Source: Marinicella gelatinilytica
GTDB lineage: Bacteria > Pseudomonadota > Gammaproteobacteria > Xanthomonadales > Marinicellaceae
DNA length: 64,000 bases
NCBI RefSeq assembly: GCF_026410405.1
Contig: NZ_JAPMLN010000010.1
Span: 42,935 to 106,934 of the forward strand
Direction: 5' to 3'
The notes under the pieces are model-generated. The model saw only the letters and a list, made by a program, of their open reading frames with translations, searched no databases and was not told where the DNA came from. Shown here one piece after another: positions 40,092-50,503 of this stretch; the first letter of the stretch is position 1, and each line of letters starts with the position of its first letter. The position numbers were made by a program, and so were the translations under genes.

Positions 40092-41390
40092 ATGCAAACT
40101 TCGTCGTTCAATCCTGAGCAGCAGGCTTTGGATAGTTTACGCAAATTGTTGCATGATGAACATATTCCTGCGTCTGTTCGTAATCAATTGGCGAAGGAGT
40201 ATAGACAGCTTGAAAAGTTAATAGATAAACTGGAAAACAGTGCGGTTCATATCGTGGCTTTTGGTCAAGTCAGTACCGGCAAGTCTTCTTTATTAAATGC
40301 CTTGTCTGGAACTGATTATTTCTCCGTCAGTCCATTGCATGGAGAGACCAAACACACCCACCCCATGGATTGGCAAAGCCACCGTCAGCAATCCATGGTA
40401 TTAATTGATACCCCAGGCACTGATGAGCTTGGTGGAGAGGCACGTGAAGCCATGGCGCGGGAAGCGGCCAAATTAGCAGATGTCATGTTGTTTGTGTTGG
40501 ACGGCGATGTCAGCGCTTCCGAGTTAAAGCAGTTACAATCAATCAGCAATCCGCATCGTTTGGTGATAGTGGTGATTAATAAAGCGGATTTATATCACCA
40601 TGATGAGCTGGCTCGGTTGAAAGCAAGCGTAACACAAAAGTTGACAGGTCTCTGTCATGCCGTGGTCACTGCCAGTGCCAATCCGCGGCCGGTCACAGTT
40701 ATAACCACCGATAACGATGGTAATGAACAGACAAGCCAACAGGCATTGCCACCTGATATTGATGAACTTAAACAACAATTGTGGCAGTTGTTAGATAAAG
40801 AGGGTAAAGCCATCACTGCCATAAATGCCAGTCTGTTTGCAGGTCAAATCAGTGACAACATTGCCGAAAAAATGGTCGCGGCGCGGGCACAAGCTGCCGA
40901 TAAAATTATCCGTACCTATTGTATTGCCAAAGGAGTCGGTGTGGCCTTTAATCCCATACCCGTTGCTGATTTGTTGGTGGCTGCAGGCGTTGATGTGGCT
41001 ATGGTTAGGCAATTATCAAAACTCTATGGTCTGCCCATGGGTCGTGCTGAAGCGGCCCGTTTAACGGCCACAATAATGGCACAGCTGGCACTGTTAATGG
41101 GGGCTGTGTGGGGGGTAAATTTACTGTCTTCCGCACTTAAAACGGTGAGCGTTGGTTTGTCCACATCGGTGACAGCGGTGGCCCAAGGTTCCTTGGCTTA
41201 TTATGCCACTTACTTGGTGGGTAAAATTGCCAGTTATTACTTTGTTCAGGGTTATTCATGGGGCGATGATGGTCCTAAGCAAGTGGCAAAAAATATAGTG
41301 AAACAATTAGATCGTGATTCGATTTTACAGGAAGCCAGAAGTCAAATCTTGGCACTCATAAAGTCAAAGTCACCTGATTCTGAAAAATAA
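40092..41390 (+). CDS. Membrane-associated GTPase, DUF697-like (second of a pair)
   Basis: 432 residues from the chosen ATG (MQTSSFNPEQQAL). G1 GQVSTGKSS, G3 DTPGTDE, G4 NKAD; a C-terminal helical domain with VAFNPIPVADLLVAAGVD resembles the first gene's C-terminus. The frame stays open into the preceding gene (TTG at 39960), but that part is Lys-rich and has no domain, so the ATG 31 bases after the preceding stop is preferred. The two genes probably act together. Confidence 0.75.
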   Translation: MQTSSFNPEQQALDSLRKLLHDEHIPASVRNQLAKEYRQLEKLIDKLENSAVHIVAFGQVSTGKSSLLNALSGTDYFSVSPLHGETKHTHPMDWQSHRQQSMVLIDTPGTDELGGEAREAMAREAAKLADVMLFVLDGDVSASELKQLQSISNPHRLVIVVINKADLYHHDELARLKASVTQKLTGLCHAVVTASANPRPVTVITTDNDGNEQTSQQALPPDIDELKQQLWQLLDKEGKAITAINASLFAGQISDNIAEKMVAARAQAADKIIRTYCIAKGVGVAFNPIPVADLLVAAGVDVAMVRQLSKLYGLPMGRAEAARLTATIMAQLALLMGAVWGVNLLSSALKTVSVGLSTSVTAVAQGSLAYYATYLVGKIASYYFVQGYSWGDDGPKQVAKNIVKQLDRDSILQEARSQILALIKSKSPDSEK

Positions 41391-41583
41391 ATGATAATGG
41401 TTGTTATTTAGCCGCTCAAACCAAGGGTTTTATCTCTAATTATCTTGATAATCTCGTCTCATCGCTATGAAATAACATTAAAATCTTGTAAAATTGCGCG
41501 AGTTTATTAGCTATATTTTTGACTCAAGCGGCTGGCCATAATGGCGAGTTGCTGTGGGTTTTATCACATTAGGGGTTAATTCA

Positions 41584-42171
41584 ATGACTGATAATGTCAA
41601 TAAAAGCCGCCGTAATTTATTAATCGGAACATCTGCAGTTGGTGCCATCGGTGCCGGTTTTGCAGCCGTACCTTTTATTAAATCATGGCTGCCATCAGAA
41701 CGGGCAAAAGCTGCCGGTAGTCCGGTTAAAGCAGATTATTCCAAAATCGAACCGGGTCAAATGCTTAATGTTTTGTGGCGTGGACAACCGGTTTTTCTGG
41801 TTAATCGCACTGAAAAACAAACCGCTGTCTTAGACAGTTTGGAAGATCGTTTAAAAGATCCGAATGACAGCGCCAGCATACAACCTGATTACATCGATAA
41901 TAAATACCGAGCACGTAAAGAAAACTTATTGGTTGTTATCGGTATCTGTACCCATTTAGGCTGTTCGCCTAAGTATTATCCTGATTTAGAACCACAGTCA
42001 TTTGACAGTGAATGGCAAGGTGGCTTTTACTGTCCCTGTCATAATTCTCGGTTCGATATTTCTGGTCGGGTTTACAAGGGTTCGCCGGCGAGTCGAAACT
42101 TAGATATTCCCCCTTATACCTTTTTAGATGAAAACATCATCGAAATTGGAACGGATGGAGGTGCCGCCTAA
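41584..42171 (+). CDS. petA: Ubiquinol-cytochrome c reductase iron-sulfur subunit (Rieske)
   Basis: 195 residues from the chosen ATG (MTDNVNKSRRNLLIG). N-terminal membrane helix with a Tat-like SRRNLLIG; the Rieske [2Fe-2S] ligands are in CTHLGC and CPCHNS. Part of the cytochrome bc1 complex. The longer frame starts 30 bases upstream, but TTAGGGG before the ATG favours 41584. The stop overlaps petB by one base (TAATG). Confidence 0.95.
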   Translation: MTDNVNKSRRNLLIGTSAVGAIGAGFAAVPFIKSWLPSERAKAAGSPVKADYSKIEPGQMLNVLWRGQPVFLVNRTEKQTAVLDSLEDRLKDPNDSASIQPDYIDNKYRARKENLLVVIGICTHLGCSPKYYPDLEPQSFDSEWQGGFYCPCHNSRFDISGRVYKGSPASRNLDIPPYTFLDENIIEIGTDGGAA

Positions 42172-43415
42172 TGGGTAAAATTGCTAGTTCAAGAACTAAA
42201 AGCAGTAACGGAATCATGGATTGGTTTAATGCACGGTTACCGGTTACTCAGTTCTACAAAGATCATCTGTCTGAATATTATGCGCCGAAGAACTTTAACT
42301 TCTGGTATTTTTTCGGCTCGTTAGCTTTACTGGTACTGGTTAATCAGATTGTTACCGGTATTTGGCTGACCATGCACTATAAGCCTGATGCGGCCCAAGC
42401 CTTTGGTATGGTGGAATATATCATGCGTGATGTGCCTTGGGGTTGGTTAATTCGTTACCTGCACACCACCGGTGCTTCTGCCTTTTTTGTGGTCATTTAT
42501 CTGCATATGTTCCGTGGCTTGTTATACGGTTCTTATAAAAAACCTCGGGAATTAATCTGGGTGTTTGGCATGATTATCTATTTGGCATTAATGGCTGAAG
42601 CCTTTATGGGTTATGTTTTGCCTTGGGGTAACATGTCTTATTGGGGTGCTAAAGTAATTACCCAATTGTTTGCCGCTGTGCCATGGGTGGGTGATTCCTT
42701 GGTTGAGTGGGTCCGTGGTGATTACCTGATATCAGATGCCACTTTAAATCGATTCTTTGCGTTACATGTGATTGCTTTACCATTGGTTATTGTGGTTTTG
42801 GTGGTGCTTCACATCGCTGCTTTACACACCGTTGGTTCTAACAACCCTGAAGGTATTGACATTAAAAAACACAAAGATGAAAACGGCGTGCCCAAAGACG
42901 GTATTCCTTTCCATCCTTACTACACCGTTAAAGATATTTTTGGTGTTGGTATGTTTTTATTAATTTTCTTGTTTATTGTGTTTGTGAAGCCTGACATGGG
43001 TGGTTTATTCTTAGAGCATGATAACTATGTGCCGGCTGACCCGTCATCGACGCCTGACCACATTAAACCGGTGTGGTATTTCACGCCTTTTTATGCCATG
43101 TTACGCGCCGTACCAAGTATGCAAATCGGTGCACTTATAATGGCCTTAGCGATTGTGGTGTTATTCTTCTTGCCTTGGTTGGACCGTTCTCCGGTAAAAT
43201 CCATTCGTTACCGCCGCTGGCCTTATAAATTAATGCTTAGCTTGTTTGCCTTAGCCTTTGTGGTTTTGGGCTGGCTGGGTATGCAGGCAGGCAGTGAGTT
43301 GCAGAAGTTAACGGCGCAAATCTTAACCGGCTTTTATTTCTTCTATTTCGTATGGTTGTTCTTTTACAGTCGCAACGAGACCTATCACGAAGTCCCAGAG
43401 AGGATAGAAAAATGA
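42171..43415 (+). CDS. petB: Cytochrome b of the bc1 complex
   Basis: 414 residues, 8-9 membrane helices. Histidine pairs for the two b haems are visible in RYLHTTGASAFFVVIYLHMF and FALHVIALPLVIVVLVVLHI. PEW-type motif appears as DPSSTPDHIKPVWYFTPFY. GGAGG lies 9 bases before the ATG. Confidence 0.96.
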   Translation: MGKIASSRTKSSNGIMDWFNARLPVTQFYKDHLSEYYAPKNFNFWYFFGSLALLVLVNQIVTGIWLTMHYKPDAAQAFGMVEYIMRDVPWGWLIRYLHTTGASAFFVVIYLHMFRGLLYGSYKKPRELIWVFGMIIYLALMAEAFMGYVLPWGNMSYWGAKVITQLFAAVPWVGDSLVEWVRGDYLISDATLNRFFALHVIALPLVIVVLVVLHIAALHTVGSNNPEGIDIKKHKDENGVPKDGIPFHPYYTVKDIFGVGMFLLIFLFIVFVKPDMGGLFLEHDNYVPADPSSTPDHIKPVWYFTPFYAMLRAVPSMQIGALIMALAIVVLFFLPWLDRSPVKSIRYRRWPYKLMLSLFALAFVVLGWLGMQAGSELQKLTAQILTGFYFFYFVWLFFYSRNETYHEVPERIEK

Positions 43416-44155
43416 TGAAAAAATCAATACTACTTTTGCTGTGTATGACGATTCCTGTGGTGGCTTCTGCTGCCGGCGGTGCTTATATCGGTGAGCCGGC
43501 AAATACCAATATAAGATCGCAATCCTCTTTACAAAAAGGTGCAAAAACCTTCATGAATTATTGTATGGGTTGTCATACCATGCAATTTCAGCGCTACAAC
43601 CGTGTGGCGGAAGATTTGGGTTTGACCGAGGACGAGATGATGGAATCCTTGGTATTAACAGATGCCAAGTTTACCGACAAAATGACCAATGCCATGAGCA
43701 AAGAGCATGGTGAACAATGGTTTGGTAAAGCGCCACCTGATTTAACTGTGATTGCCAAAGCCCGTGGCGTTGATTGGCTGTATAATTTTTTAATTAATTA
43801 TTATGTTGATCCAAGCCGACCCAGTGGTTGGAACAATGCCACATTTCCAAATACCTCAATGCCTCATGTGTTATGGGAGTTACAAGGTATCCGCAAGGCT
43901 AATTATAACGAGGAAGTCGATGCAGAAGGTAATAGCCACGCTGAGTTAACCGGCTTTGAAACCGTTGAAGAAGGGCAGTTAAGTGAAGAAGCTTATAAGG
44001 ACTTGGTTCGGGATTTGGTTAACTTTTTAGATTATTCCTCAGAACCGGCACAGCTTATTCGTATGTCGTATGCACCTTGGGTGCTTCTGTTTACGGCATT
44101 ATTTACATTTTTTGCCTACTTGTTAAAGGTGAATTATTTCAGAGATATTCACTAA
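43412..44155 (+). CDS. petC: Cytochrome c1 of the bc1 complex
   Basis: 247 residues from the chosen ATG (MMKKSILLLL). Signal peptide (ends VVASAAG), haem-binding CMGCH, a C-terminal membrane anchor (WVLLFTALFTFFAYLL). It passes electrons to soluble cytochrome c. ATGA overlap with the petB stop; RBS GAGAGGA. The open frame upstream is inside petB. Confidence 0.95.
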   Translation: MMKKSILLLLCMTIPVVASAAGGAYIGEPANTNIRSQSSLQKGAKTFMNYCMGCHTMQFQRYNRVAEDLGLTEDEMMESLVLTDAKFTDKMTNAMSKEHGEQWFGKAPPDLTVIAKARGVDWLYNFLINYYVDPSRPSGWNNATFPNTSMPHVLWELQGIRKANYNEEVDAEGNSHAELTGFETVEEGQLSEEAYKDLVRDLVNFLDYSSEPAQLIRMSYAPWVLLFTALFTFFAYLLKVNYFRDIH

Positions 44156-44212
44156 ATCTGTATCAAGTTAAGCAAAGCTAATTTAACAAAAAAGTAAAAA
44201 TTTGCTAAAATC

Positions 44213-44253
44213 AAGGGTTTTTCGTGGTTCTTAGGATCGCAAAAACCCTTTTT
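44213..44253 (+). terminator. Terminator after petABC
   Basis: AAGGGTTTTT, an 18-base loop, AAAAACCCTT followed by TTT. A 10-bp stem between petC and sspA. Confidence 0.65.
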
Positions 44254-44312
44254 GCATTTAATCGAGACTTTTTTAGAACCATAAACTGGTCTCACCCATA
44301 AGGAGAAAGCAG

Positions 44313-44945
44313 GTGTCAACTATTGAACGTGGTCGATCAATCATTACAATATATTCAGAAAAAGAGGCGTTTGATTCACACAGAATTCGCTATTTATTGG
44401 CAACAAAAAACATCAACTGCAAGATTATCTCTATCGATAAAAGCAATCCGCCTGAGGATTTGCTGGCACATAATCCGGGATTAGAGATACCTCATTTGGT
44501 GGACAGAGATATGCATGTTTTCGGCGTCCAGGTTATTACCGAGTACTTGGATGAGCGTTACCCACATCCACCGTTGTTACCACCTGATCCGATGACCCGA
44601 GCGCGGTTACGCTTTACCGTCTATCGTTTGGAGCAAGGGTGGTTTTCTTACGTCAAAATAATTGAGAATAACACCGGTAAGAAAAAGGATGATGCCATTA
44701 AAGCATTGACTGAAGAATTGGCTGCAACCGGACCTTTGTTTGCCCAGCAAGAATATTTCTTACACGATGACATGTCTTTAGTGGATACCAATTTGGTGCC
44801 ATTTTTATGGCGCTTGGAATATTATGGTGTTCAGTGGCCATCCTTACCGGATGATTTAAGAAAATACGCTCACCGTATGTTTAAGAGTAACGCTTTTAGA
44901 ACCAGTATTACAGAAACAGAAAGAGAGTTTCGTTTTGATTTTTGA
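44313..44945 (+). CDS. sspA: Stringent starvation protein A
   Basis: 210 residues (E. coli 212), GST-like fold without the GST catalytic residue. N-terminal thioredoxin-like half with ITIYSEKEAFDSHRIRYLL, helical C-terminal half with VDTNLVPFLWRL. It binds RNA polymerase and affects stationary-phase and acid responses. GTG start with AAGGAG 7 bases upstream. Overlaps the open frame of sspB. Confidence 0.93.
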   Translation: MSTIERGRSIITIYSEKEAFDSHRIRYLLATKNINCKIISIDKSNPPEDLLAHNPGLEIPHLVDRDMHVFGVQVITEYLDERYPHPPLLPPDPMTRARLRFTVYRLEQGWFSYVKIIENNTGKKKDDAIKALTEELAATGPLFAQQEYFLHDDMSLVDTNLVPFLWRLEYYGVQWPSLPDDLRKYAHRMFKSNAFRTSITETEREFRFDF

Positions 44946-44952
44946 TGATAAC

Positions 44953-45366
44953 ATGACTTCAGTAAAGCCTTATTTAATTGAGGCACTGTATCAATGGATT
45001 AGTGATAATCAACTGACACCTTTGGTGGTGGCTGATGTTTCTGTGGCCGGTGTAAAAGTGCCGGAAACCGCTATTGAAGATGGCAAAGTGGTGTTGAATG
45101 TATCCATGACCGCCACACAGGGTTTATCCTTGGAAGATGAAATTATTTCATTCAGTGCCCGCTTTTCAGGGCGGCCATTTATGGTGGTGATTCCGATGGC
45201 GGCGGTGACCGCCATTTACGCCAGGGAAAATAGTAAAGGTATGATGTTTGATGTTGATCCTGATGCTGAAATTGAATCTGATGACTCCGGTGATCAACAG
45301 TCAGATAAGCAGGAAGATAAAACCAAAGCCACAAAGAAAACCGGTCATTTGAAGTTAGTGGATTAA
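44953..45366 (+). CDS. sspB: ClpXP adaptor SspB
   Basis: 137 residues from the chosen ATG (MTSVKPYLIEALYQW). Substrate-binding domain with NQLTPLVVADV and AVTAIYAREN, an acidic/Lys linker, and a C-terminal hydrophobic tail HLKLVD corresponding to the ClpX-binding motif of E. coli SspB. It hands ssrA-tagged proteins to ClpXP. A TTG at 44935 would extend it by six codons. Confidence 0.93.
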   Translation: MTSVKPYLIEALYQWISDNQLTPLVVADVSVAGVKVPETAIEDGKVVLNVSMTATQGLSLEDEIISFSARFSGRPFMVVIPMAAVTAIYARENSKGMMFDVDPDAEIESDDSGDQQSDKQEDKTKATKKTGHLKLVD

Positions 45367-45369
45367 TCT

Positions 45370-46527
45370 ATGCAAGACACACAAACAGCTGAAAATGGTA
45401 CCGATGTCATGGTCATGTTTGATGGTTTTGGCCGATTTATTCCAGACAGCTGGGAGCCTTATTGGCAACAAATCCAACAATTTCCGCTATTGGGTTTTGT
45501 TCTTGTTACCGCCATTGGCTATGTGTTGGCCAAAGTGGCTTTGTTTATTTTTTCAAAAAGTTTTAATCAACTGACCAAGCTTTCCAAAAATGAGGTGGAT
45601 GATGAATTAATCGAGATTCTTAAACGCCCCATTTTCCTGACCATTTTCTTTTTATTTTTAGGACTGGCGATTAAAACCATTGGTCTAAGTGACGGTTGGG
45701 AAAAAGGCCTGATTCGTTTTCTGGCTTCTGTGTTGGTATTGGCATGGATGTTTCGTGGGTTTCGTATATTGACCTTATTGTTGAATACCTTATCTAAGCT
45801 CACCCATAAGTACGAAATTATTCAACCCAAAACCATTCCGCTGTTTGATTTAGTCGGTAAGTTATTACTGATTGGTTTAGGTTCGTACATTTTGTTGATG
45901 TTATGGGGTGTGGATCCCACTGCCTGGTTAGCCTCAGCCGGTGTAATTGGTATTGCCGTGGGTTTTGCTGCCAAAGACACCCTGGCCAATTTATTTTCGG
46001 GTTTCTTTATTATTGCAGACGCACCCTATAAAGTGGGGGACTACGTTAATTTAGATGCCGGTGAGCGCGGCATGGTAACCCAAGTAGGTATGCGTTCAAC
46101 CCGTCTGCTCACCCGGGATGACATCGAAATCACCATTCCCAATAACATCATTGGCAACGCTAAAATCATTAATGAAAGTGGCGGTCGCTGGGTAAAAAGC
46201 CGAATACGTATTCCGGTGGGTGTGGCCTATGGTGCCGATGTGCGTGCGGTATGCGATGTCCTGAAATCATGTGCCGTCAATCACAAAGAGGTTTTGGATG
46301 ATCCTGAGCCACGGGTTCGTATGCGCAGTTTTGGCGCATCATCGCTGGATTTTGAATTGCTGTGCTGGATTAATGAGCCGGTACTACGTGGTCGTTTACG
46401 TCATGAGTTATTTATGGATGTTTATGAGGCCTTAAATGACGCTGGTATTGAAATTCCATTCAGCCAACATGATTTGTATATTAAGGAATTTCCACAAAAC
46501 CTGAAATCCCCTGAATCTTCCTCGTAA
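45370..46527 (+). CDS. Small-conductance mechanosensitive channel (MscS family)
   Basis: 385 residues. Four or five N-terminal membrane helices, pore helix region GVIGIAVGFAAKDTLANLFS followed by GFFIIADAPYKVGD, and cytoplasmic beta and alpha-beta domains. The Gly/Ala-rich pore line is typical of MscS. It releases solutes on osmotic downshock. It follows the sspB stop after 3 bases. Confidence 0.9.
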   Translation: MQDTQTAENGTDVMVMFDGFGRFIPDSWEPYWQQIQQFPLLGFVLVTAIGYVLAKVALFIFSKSFNQLTKLSKNEVDDELIEILKRPIFLTIFFLFLGLAIKTIGLSDGWEKGLIRFLASVLVLAWMFRGFRILTLLLNTLSKLTHKYEIIQPKTIPLFDLVGKLLLIGLGSYILLMLWGVDPTAWLASAGVIGIAVGFAAKDTLANLFSGFFIIADAPYKVGDYVNLDAGERGMVTQVGMRSTRLLTRDDIEITIPNNIIGNAKIINESGGRWVKSRIRIPVGVAYGADVRAVCDVLKSCAVNHKEVLDDPEPRVRMRSFGASSLDFELLCWINEPVLRGRLRHELFMDVYEALNDAGIEIPFSQHDLYIKEFPQNLKSPESSS

Positions 46528-46535
46528 AAGCGGTA

Positions 46536-49500
46536 ATGTCTGATGCCACGCAACGCTTAGTGCAGAATATGCAAAACGCCGTGCTTAGGCGAGATTTCTA
46601 CAGATTGTCGACACGCTTAAAAAAGGCTAAAAATCAGCAACAAAAAGCCACAGCGTTGGCTGAAATTGAACAAGCCCATCAGCAGTTTCAACACCGTAAT
46701 CAACAACGTCCAAAAGTGACTTTAGCACCTGACTTGCCGGTGTCTGAACAGGCAGACAATATTCGCCAAACCATCATTGAGAACCAAGTCACCATTATCG
46801 CCGGTGAAACCGGTTCCGGAAAAACCACACAAATACCAAAAATTTGTTTACAAGCTGGTTTGGGTCAATTTGGACAAATCGGTTGTACCCAACCGCGGCG
46901 AATTGCTGCAAAATCCGTGGCAGCTCGGGTCAGTGAAGAGTTGGCCGTAACACTGGGCCATGGCGTTGGCTACCAGGTTCGGTTTGACGAAAAATACAGT
47001 GAAGATGGTTATATTCGTTTCATGACCGATGGTATTTTATTACAACAAACATTGCGTGATAGATGGCTGAATGATTATGACACCATCATCATCGATGAAG
47101 CCCATGAGCGTAGCTTAAATATTGATTTTTTACTGGGATTTATCAAAAAGCTGTTACCAAAACGGCCTGATTTAAAAGTCATTATCACTTCTGCAACCAT
47201 TGATACCGAAAAATTCAGTGCCCATTTTAATGACGCACCGATTATCAACGTCAGTGGACGCTCCTATCCGGTCACCACCCACTACCGACCACCGGAGGAA
47301 TTAGGTATTGATTTGGAAGAAGCCATTATTCGGGCAGTGGATGAGTTTTATCAATTAAAGAAAACCGGTGACATATTGGTGTTTTTGCCCGGTGAGCGAG
47401 AAATTAATGACACCATCGAACGGATAAAGAAAAAACACTTACCAAACACGGAAGTGCTGCCTTTGTATGCGCGATTAACCGGTGCTCAGCAAATGCAAAT
47501 ATTTTATCCGGGTGATAAACGCCGCATTATTGTCAGCACCAATGTCGCCGAAACTTCACTAACTGTACCACGCATACATTGTGTGATTGACAGTGGACTG
47601 GCGCGCATCAGTCGCTATTCTGCACGCAGTAAAATTCAGGGCTTGCAGATAGAAGCCATTGCCCAGGACAGTGCCGATCAACGCCAAGGTCGCTGTGGAC
47701 GGATTGCACCCGGACACTGTTATCGTCTCTACAGTGAAGCAGATTATGACTCACGCCCGGAACACAGTGATGCTGAAATTTTGCGCACCTCACTGGCATC
47801 GGTGATTTTACAAACTCAGGTTTTACAGTTGGGAGATTTGGAGGATTTTCCATTTATAGACAGCCCTGATTTTAAACAAATTGCCGATGGCTATCAGTTA
47901 CTGTTCGAATTACAAGCCATAGACGAAGGTCGACAGCTGACAAAAATAGGCCGGATTATGGCGCATTTGCCCATTGATGTGCAGCTGGCACGGATATTAT
48001 TGGCTGCCCATGCGTTGGGTTGCTTACAGGACATTGTGATTATGGTGTCGATGTTAGCGGTGCAAGACCCAAGAGAGCGGCCACTGGATTCTTCACAAGC
48101 TGCGGATAAGGCCCATGAAAAGTATCTGGACGAAGATTCTGATTTCATAGGTATTTTAAATTTATGGAGAATATTGAATAAAACAAGAAAAGAGTTGGGA
48201 AACAAAAAATTTAGGGACTGGTGTCGGAAAAACTTTATCAGTATCAAAAAATACATGGAATGGAAAGACGTTCACCGACAATTATTGCAATTATTGAAGA
48301 AACAGAAAATGGTGGCGAAATCCGGTCAATCCTCATCAGCCAGCCAGCACGAGGCCATTTTGAGTGGTTTTATTTCTCACATTGGTCAATTTCACGATGA
48401 ACGGACTTATTTGGGTACGCGTAATAAAAAATTTATGCTGTTCCCGGGTTCGGTGTTATTTAACCGCATGCCAAAATGGGTGGTGGCAGCTGAAATCGTT
48501 CATACCAGTCAAGTCTATGCACGCATGGCGGCTCAAGTCACAGTGGCACAAATAATTAATGCCGGAAGTCATCTAATTAAGCACAGTTATTACGATCCTT
48601 ACTGGTCAAAAAAGCAAGGCTCAGTGATGGGTTATCGCCGCAGTACTATATTAGGTTTAACGTTGACTGAGCGTGAGCGGGTGCATTACGGCCCGCAAGA
48701 CCCCGAAACTTCTCGACAATTGTTTATAGAGCAGGGATTGGTGGCGCGACAGCTGAACACGCGAATGGAGTTTTACCGACATAACAGCCGAATCATCGCA
48801 GAAATTGAAGCTGAAGAAGACCGCCACCGTAAAAGAGATTTGTTAATTGAACCCGCTGAGGTTTATCGTTTATATGATGATCGCATTCCCGATGGTATTT
48901 ACAGCGAACCACAATTAAAAAAATGGCTTAAAAAGCAAAGCGGTCAACCATTACATTTTACTGCGGATGATTTTTACCAAAACCAAGCCCAAACCCCGGA
49001 AGTTGAACAATTCCCGGATCACATTCAAATCAGACAACTCAACATACCGCTGACTTATGTATTCGCTCCCGATCAGTCTGACGATGGCGTTACAGCACAC
49101 TTAAAATTAGCTTGGATCAATGCCTTAAATGCCAATGACTTTGCTTTCTTAGTACCTGGGTTACTACAAGAAAAAGTGGTGGCGCTAATAAAAGGTTTGC
49201 CAAAAAGTCTGCGACGCGGCTTAATTCCGGTTAATCATTATGCTGATATTATGACCGAGCTGTTAGATCTGAAAAAAGACTTTTATCAACAACTGGTTAG
49301 TATCGTTCACCAAAAAAACGGCCTAGAAACCACGGTTGAGGAATGGCAAGCTGCGGAGCTGCCACCACACCTGCAGTTTCGTTATGAAGTCCGTAACCAC
49401 AATAACAAAATTGTCTATCAAGGTCGAAGTTTCGATGAGATGCAAGGCAGGCACAAACAAGCGGCTAATGTCAGCTTTCAAAAAAGTGCCAGTGAAACCC

Positions 49501-50336
49501 GACAAATCAATGGCGCCAAAGACTGGGTTTTTGAAATCATCGAACCGGTGGTGACCCTTGATAATGGCCTACCCGCTTATCCGGCGGTGGTGGATCAGAC
49601 AGACGCTGTGGGATTGCGTTTTTTTGAAACACAAGAACAAGCCGCCCAAGAACACACCCGGGGCATAAAACGCCTGTTACAGCTCAAATATCCAAAAATC
49701 GTCAAGCAATGCCAGAAAATAAACCCCAACCTGAAAGCCGCTCTGGCCTGGGATAGTTTAGGCACAGAGAATAAATACATTGACGCCGTGATTGATGCCC
49801 GCCTGGAAGCCGGTATCGCTGCGGGTGACACTGTCCGAACACAAGCCGATTTTGATCAGCTCGCCCAGCATCTGTCATCGAATCTCTACCGCGATGTTTA
49901 TCAATGGCTTGAGATTTTAAATCAAGTTCTAATCAAGTGGTACGAAACCTGGCAAGCCATCGAACATCACAGCGAATCACTCGCCGATGAAAGCTATGAT
50001 GATATGATTCAAGAACTCGATTATTTAATCTACGACGGCTTTTTAAGAATCGTCAGCTTCTCCGAACTTAAACATTACCCCCGCTATTTAGAAGCCCTCG
50101 CCATGCGCCTGGAAACCGCCTTACATTCCCCGCAAAAAGAAGCCGATAAACTGGCGCAGCTGACTGATGTCAGTAAACCTTTCTATACCTTATGCGAGAA
50201 CGCAGCAGCCTTCACCCCCGCGCATCAGGATTATTTAATGACCTTACAAGAATACCGCGTCTCGCTGTTTGCGCAAAGCCTTGGAACCCAACAAAAGGTA
50301 TCCGGCAAGCGATTACGGAATTTGTTGAAACAATAA
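46536..50336 (+). CDS. hrpA: ATP-dependent RNA helicase HrpA
   Basis: 1266 residues. DEAH-box helicase: Walker A GETGSGKTT, DEAHERSLNIDFLLG, SAT motif (TSATID), QRQGRCGR, then HA2, OB-fold and the long C-terminal DUF3418 part. It resolves mRNA and stalled ribosomes. The start ATG is 8 bases after the mscS stop. Confidence 0.95.
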   Translation: MSDATQRLVQNMQNAVLRRDFYRLSTRLKKAKNQQQKATALAEIEQAHQQFQHRNQQRPKVTLAPDLPVSEQADNIRQTIIENQVTIIAGETGSGKTTQIPKICLQAGLGQFGQIGCTQPRRIAAKSVAARVSEELAVTLGHGVGYQVRFDEKYSEDGYIRFMTDGILLQQTLRDRWLNDYDTIIIDEAHERSLNIDFLLGFIKKLLPKRPDLKVIITSATIDTEKFSAHFNDAPIINVSGRSYPVTTHYRPPEELGIDLEEAIIRAVDEFYQLKKTGDILVFLPGEREINDTIERIKKKHLPNTEVLPLYARLTGAQQMQIFYPGDKRRIIVSTNVAETSLTVPRIHCVIDSGLARISRYSARSKIQGLQIEAIAQDSADQRQGRCGRIAPGHCYRLYSEADYDSRPEHSDAEILRTSLASVILQTQVLQLGDLEDFPFIDSPDFKQIADGYQLLFELQAIDEGRQLTKIGRIMAHLPIDVQLARILLAAHALGCLQDIVIMVSMLAVQDPRERPLDSSQAADKAHEKYLDEDSDFIGILNLWRILNKTRKELGNKKFRDWCRKNFISIKKYMEWKDVHRQLLQLLKKQKMVAKSGQSSSASQHEAILSGFISHIGQFHDERTYLGTRNKKFMLFPGSVLFNRMPKWVVAAEIVHTSQVYARMAAQVTVAQIINAGSHLIKHSYYDPYWSKKQGSVMGYRRSTILGLTLTERERVHYGPQDPETSRQLFIEQGLVARQLNTRMEFYRHNSRIIAEIEAEEDRHRKRDLLIEPAEVYRLYDDRIPDGIYSEPQLKKWLKKQSGQPLHFTADDFYQNQAQTPEVEQFPDHIQIRQLNIPLTYVFAPDQSDDGVTAHLKLAWINALNANDFAFLVPGLLQEKVVALIKGLPKSLRRGLIPVNHYADIMTELLDLKKDFYQQLVSIVHQKNGLETTVEEWQAAELPPHLQFRYEVRNHNNKIVYQGRSFDEMQGRHKQAANVSFQKSASETRQINGAKDWVFEIIEPVVTLDNGLPAYPAVVDQTDAVGLRFFETQEQAAQEHTRGIKRLLQLKYPKIVKQCQKINPNLKAALAWDSLGTENKYIDAVIDARLEAGIAAGDTVRTQADFDQLAQHLSSNLYRDVYQWLEILNQVLIKWYETWQAIEHHSESLADESYDDMIQELDYLIYDGFLRIVSFSELKHYPRYLEALAMRLETALHSPQKEADKLAQLTDVSKPFYTLCENAAAFTPAHQDYLMTLQEYRVSLFAQSLGTQQKVSGKRLRNLLKQ

Positions 50337-50503
50337 TTTTAAAAATTAAATTATTATGACATCATCTTTGTATGATGGTACATGCTATTAATTTTTTGAT
50401 AAGCCTGTAAGGGATCTTGTTAGTTAGTCCAAAAAAATAGAGTGGAATAGCAGTTATTTTTATGTAATTATAGAAATAACTATTTTAGTTTCAGTATTTA
50501 AAA

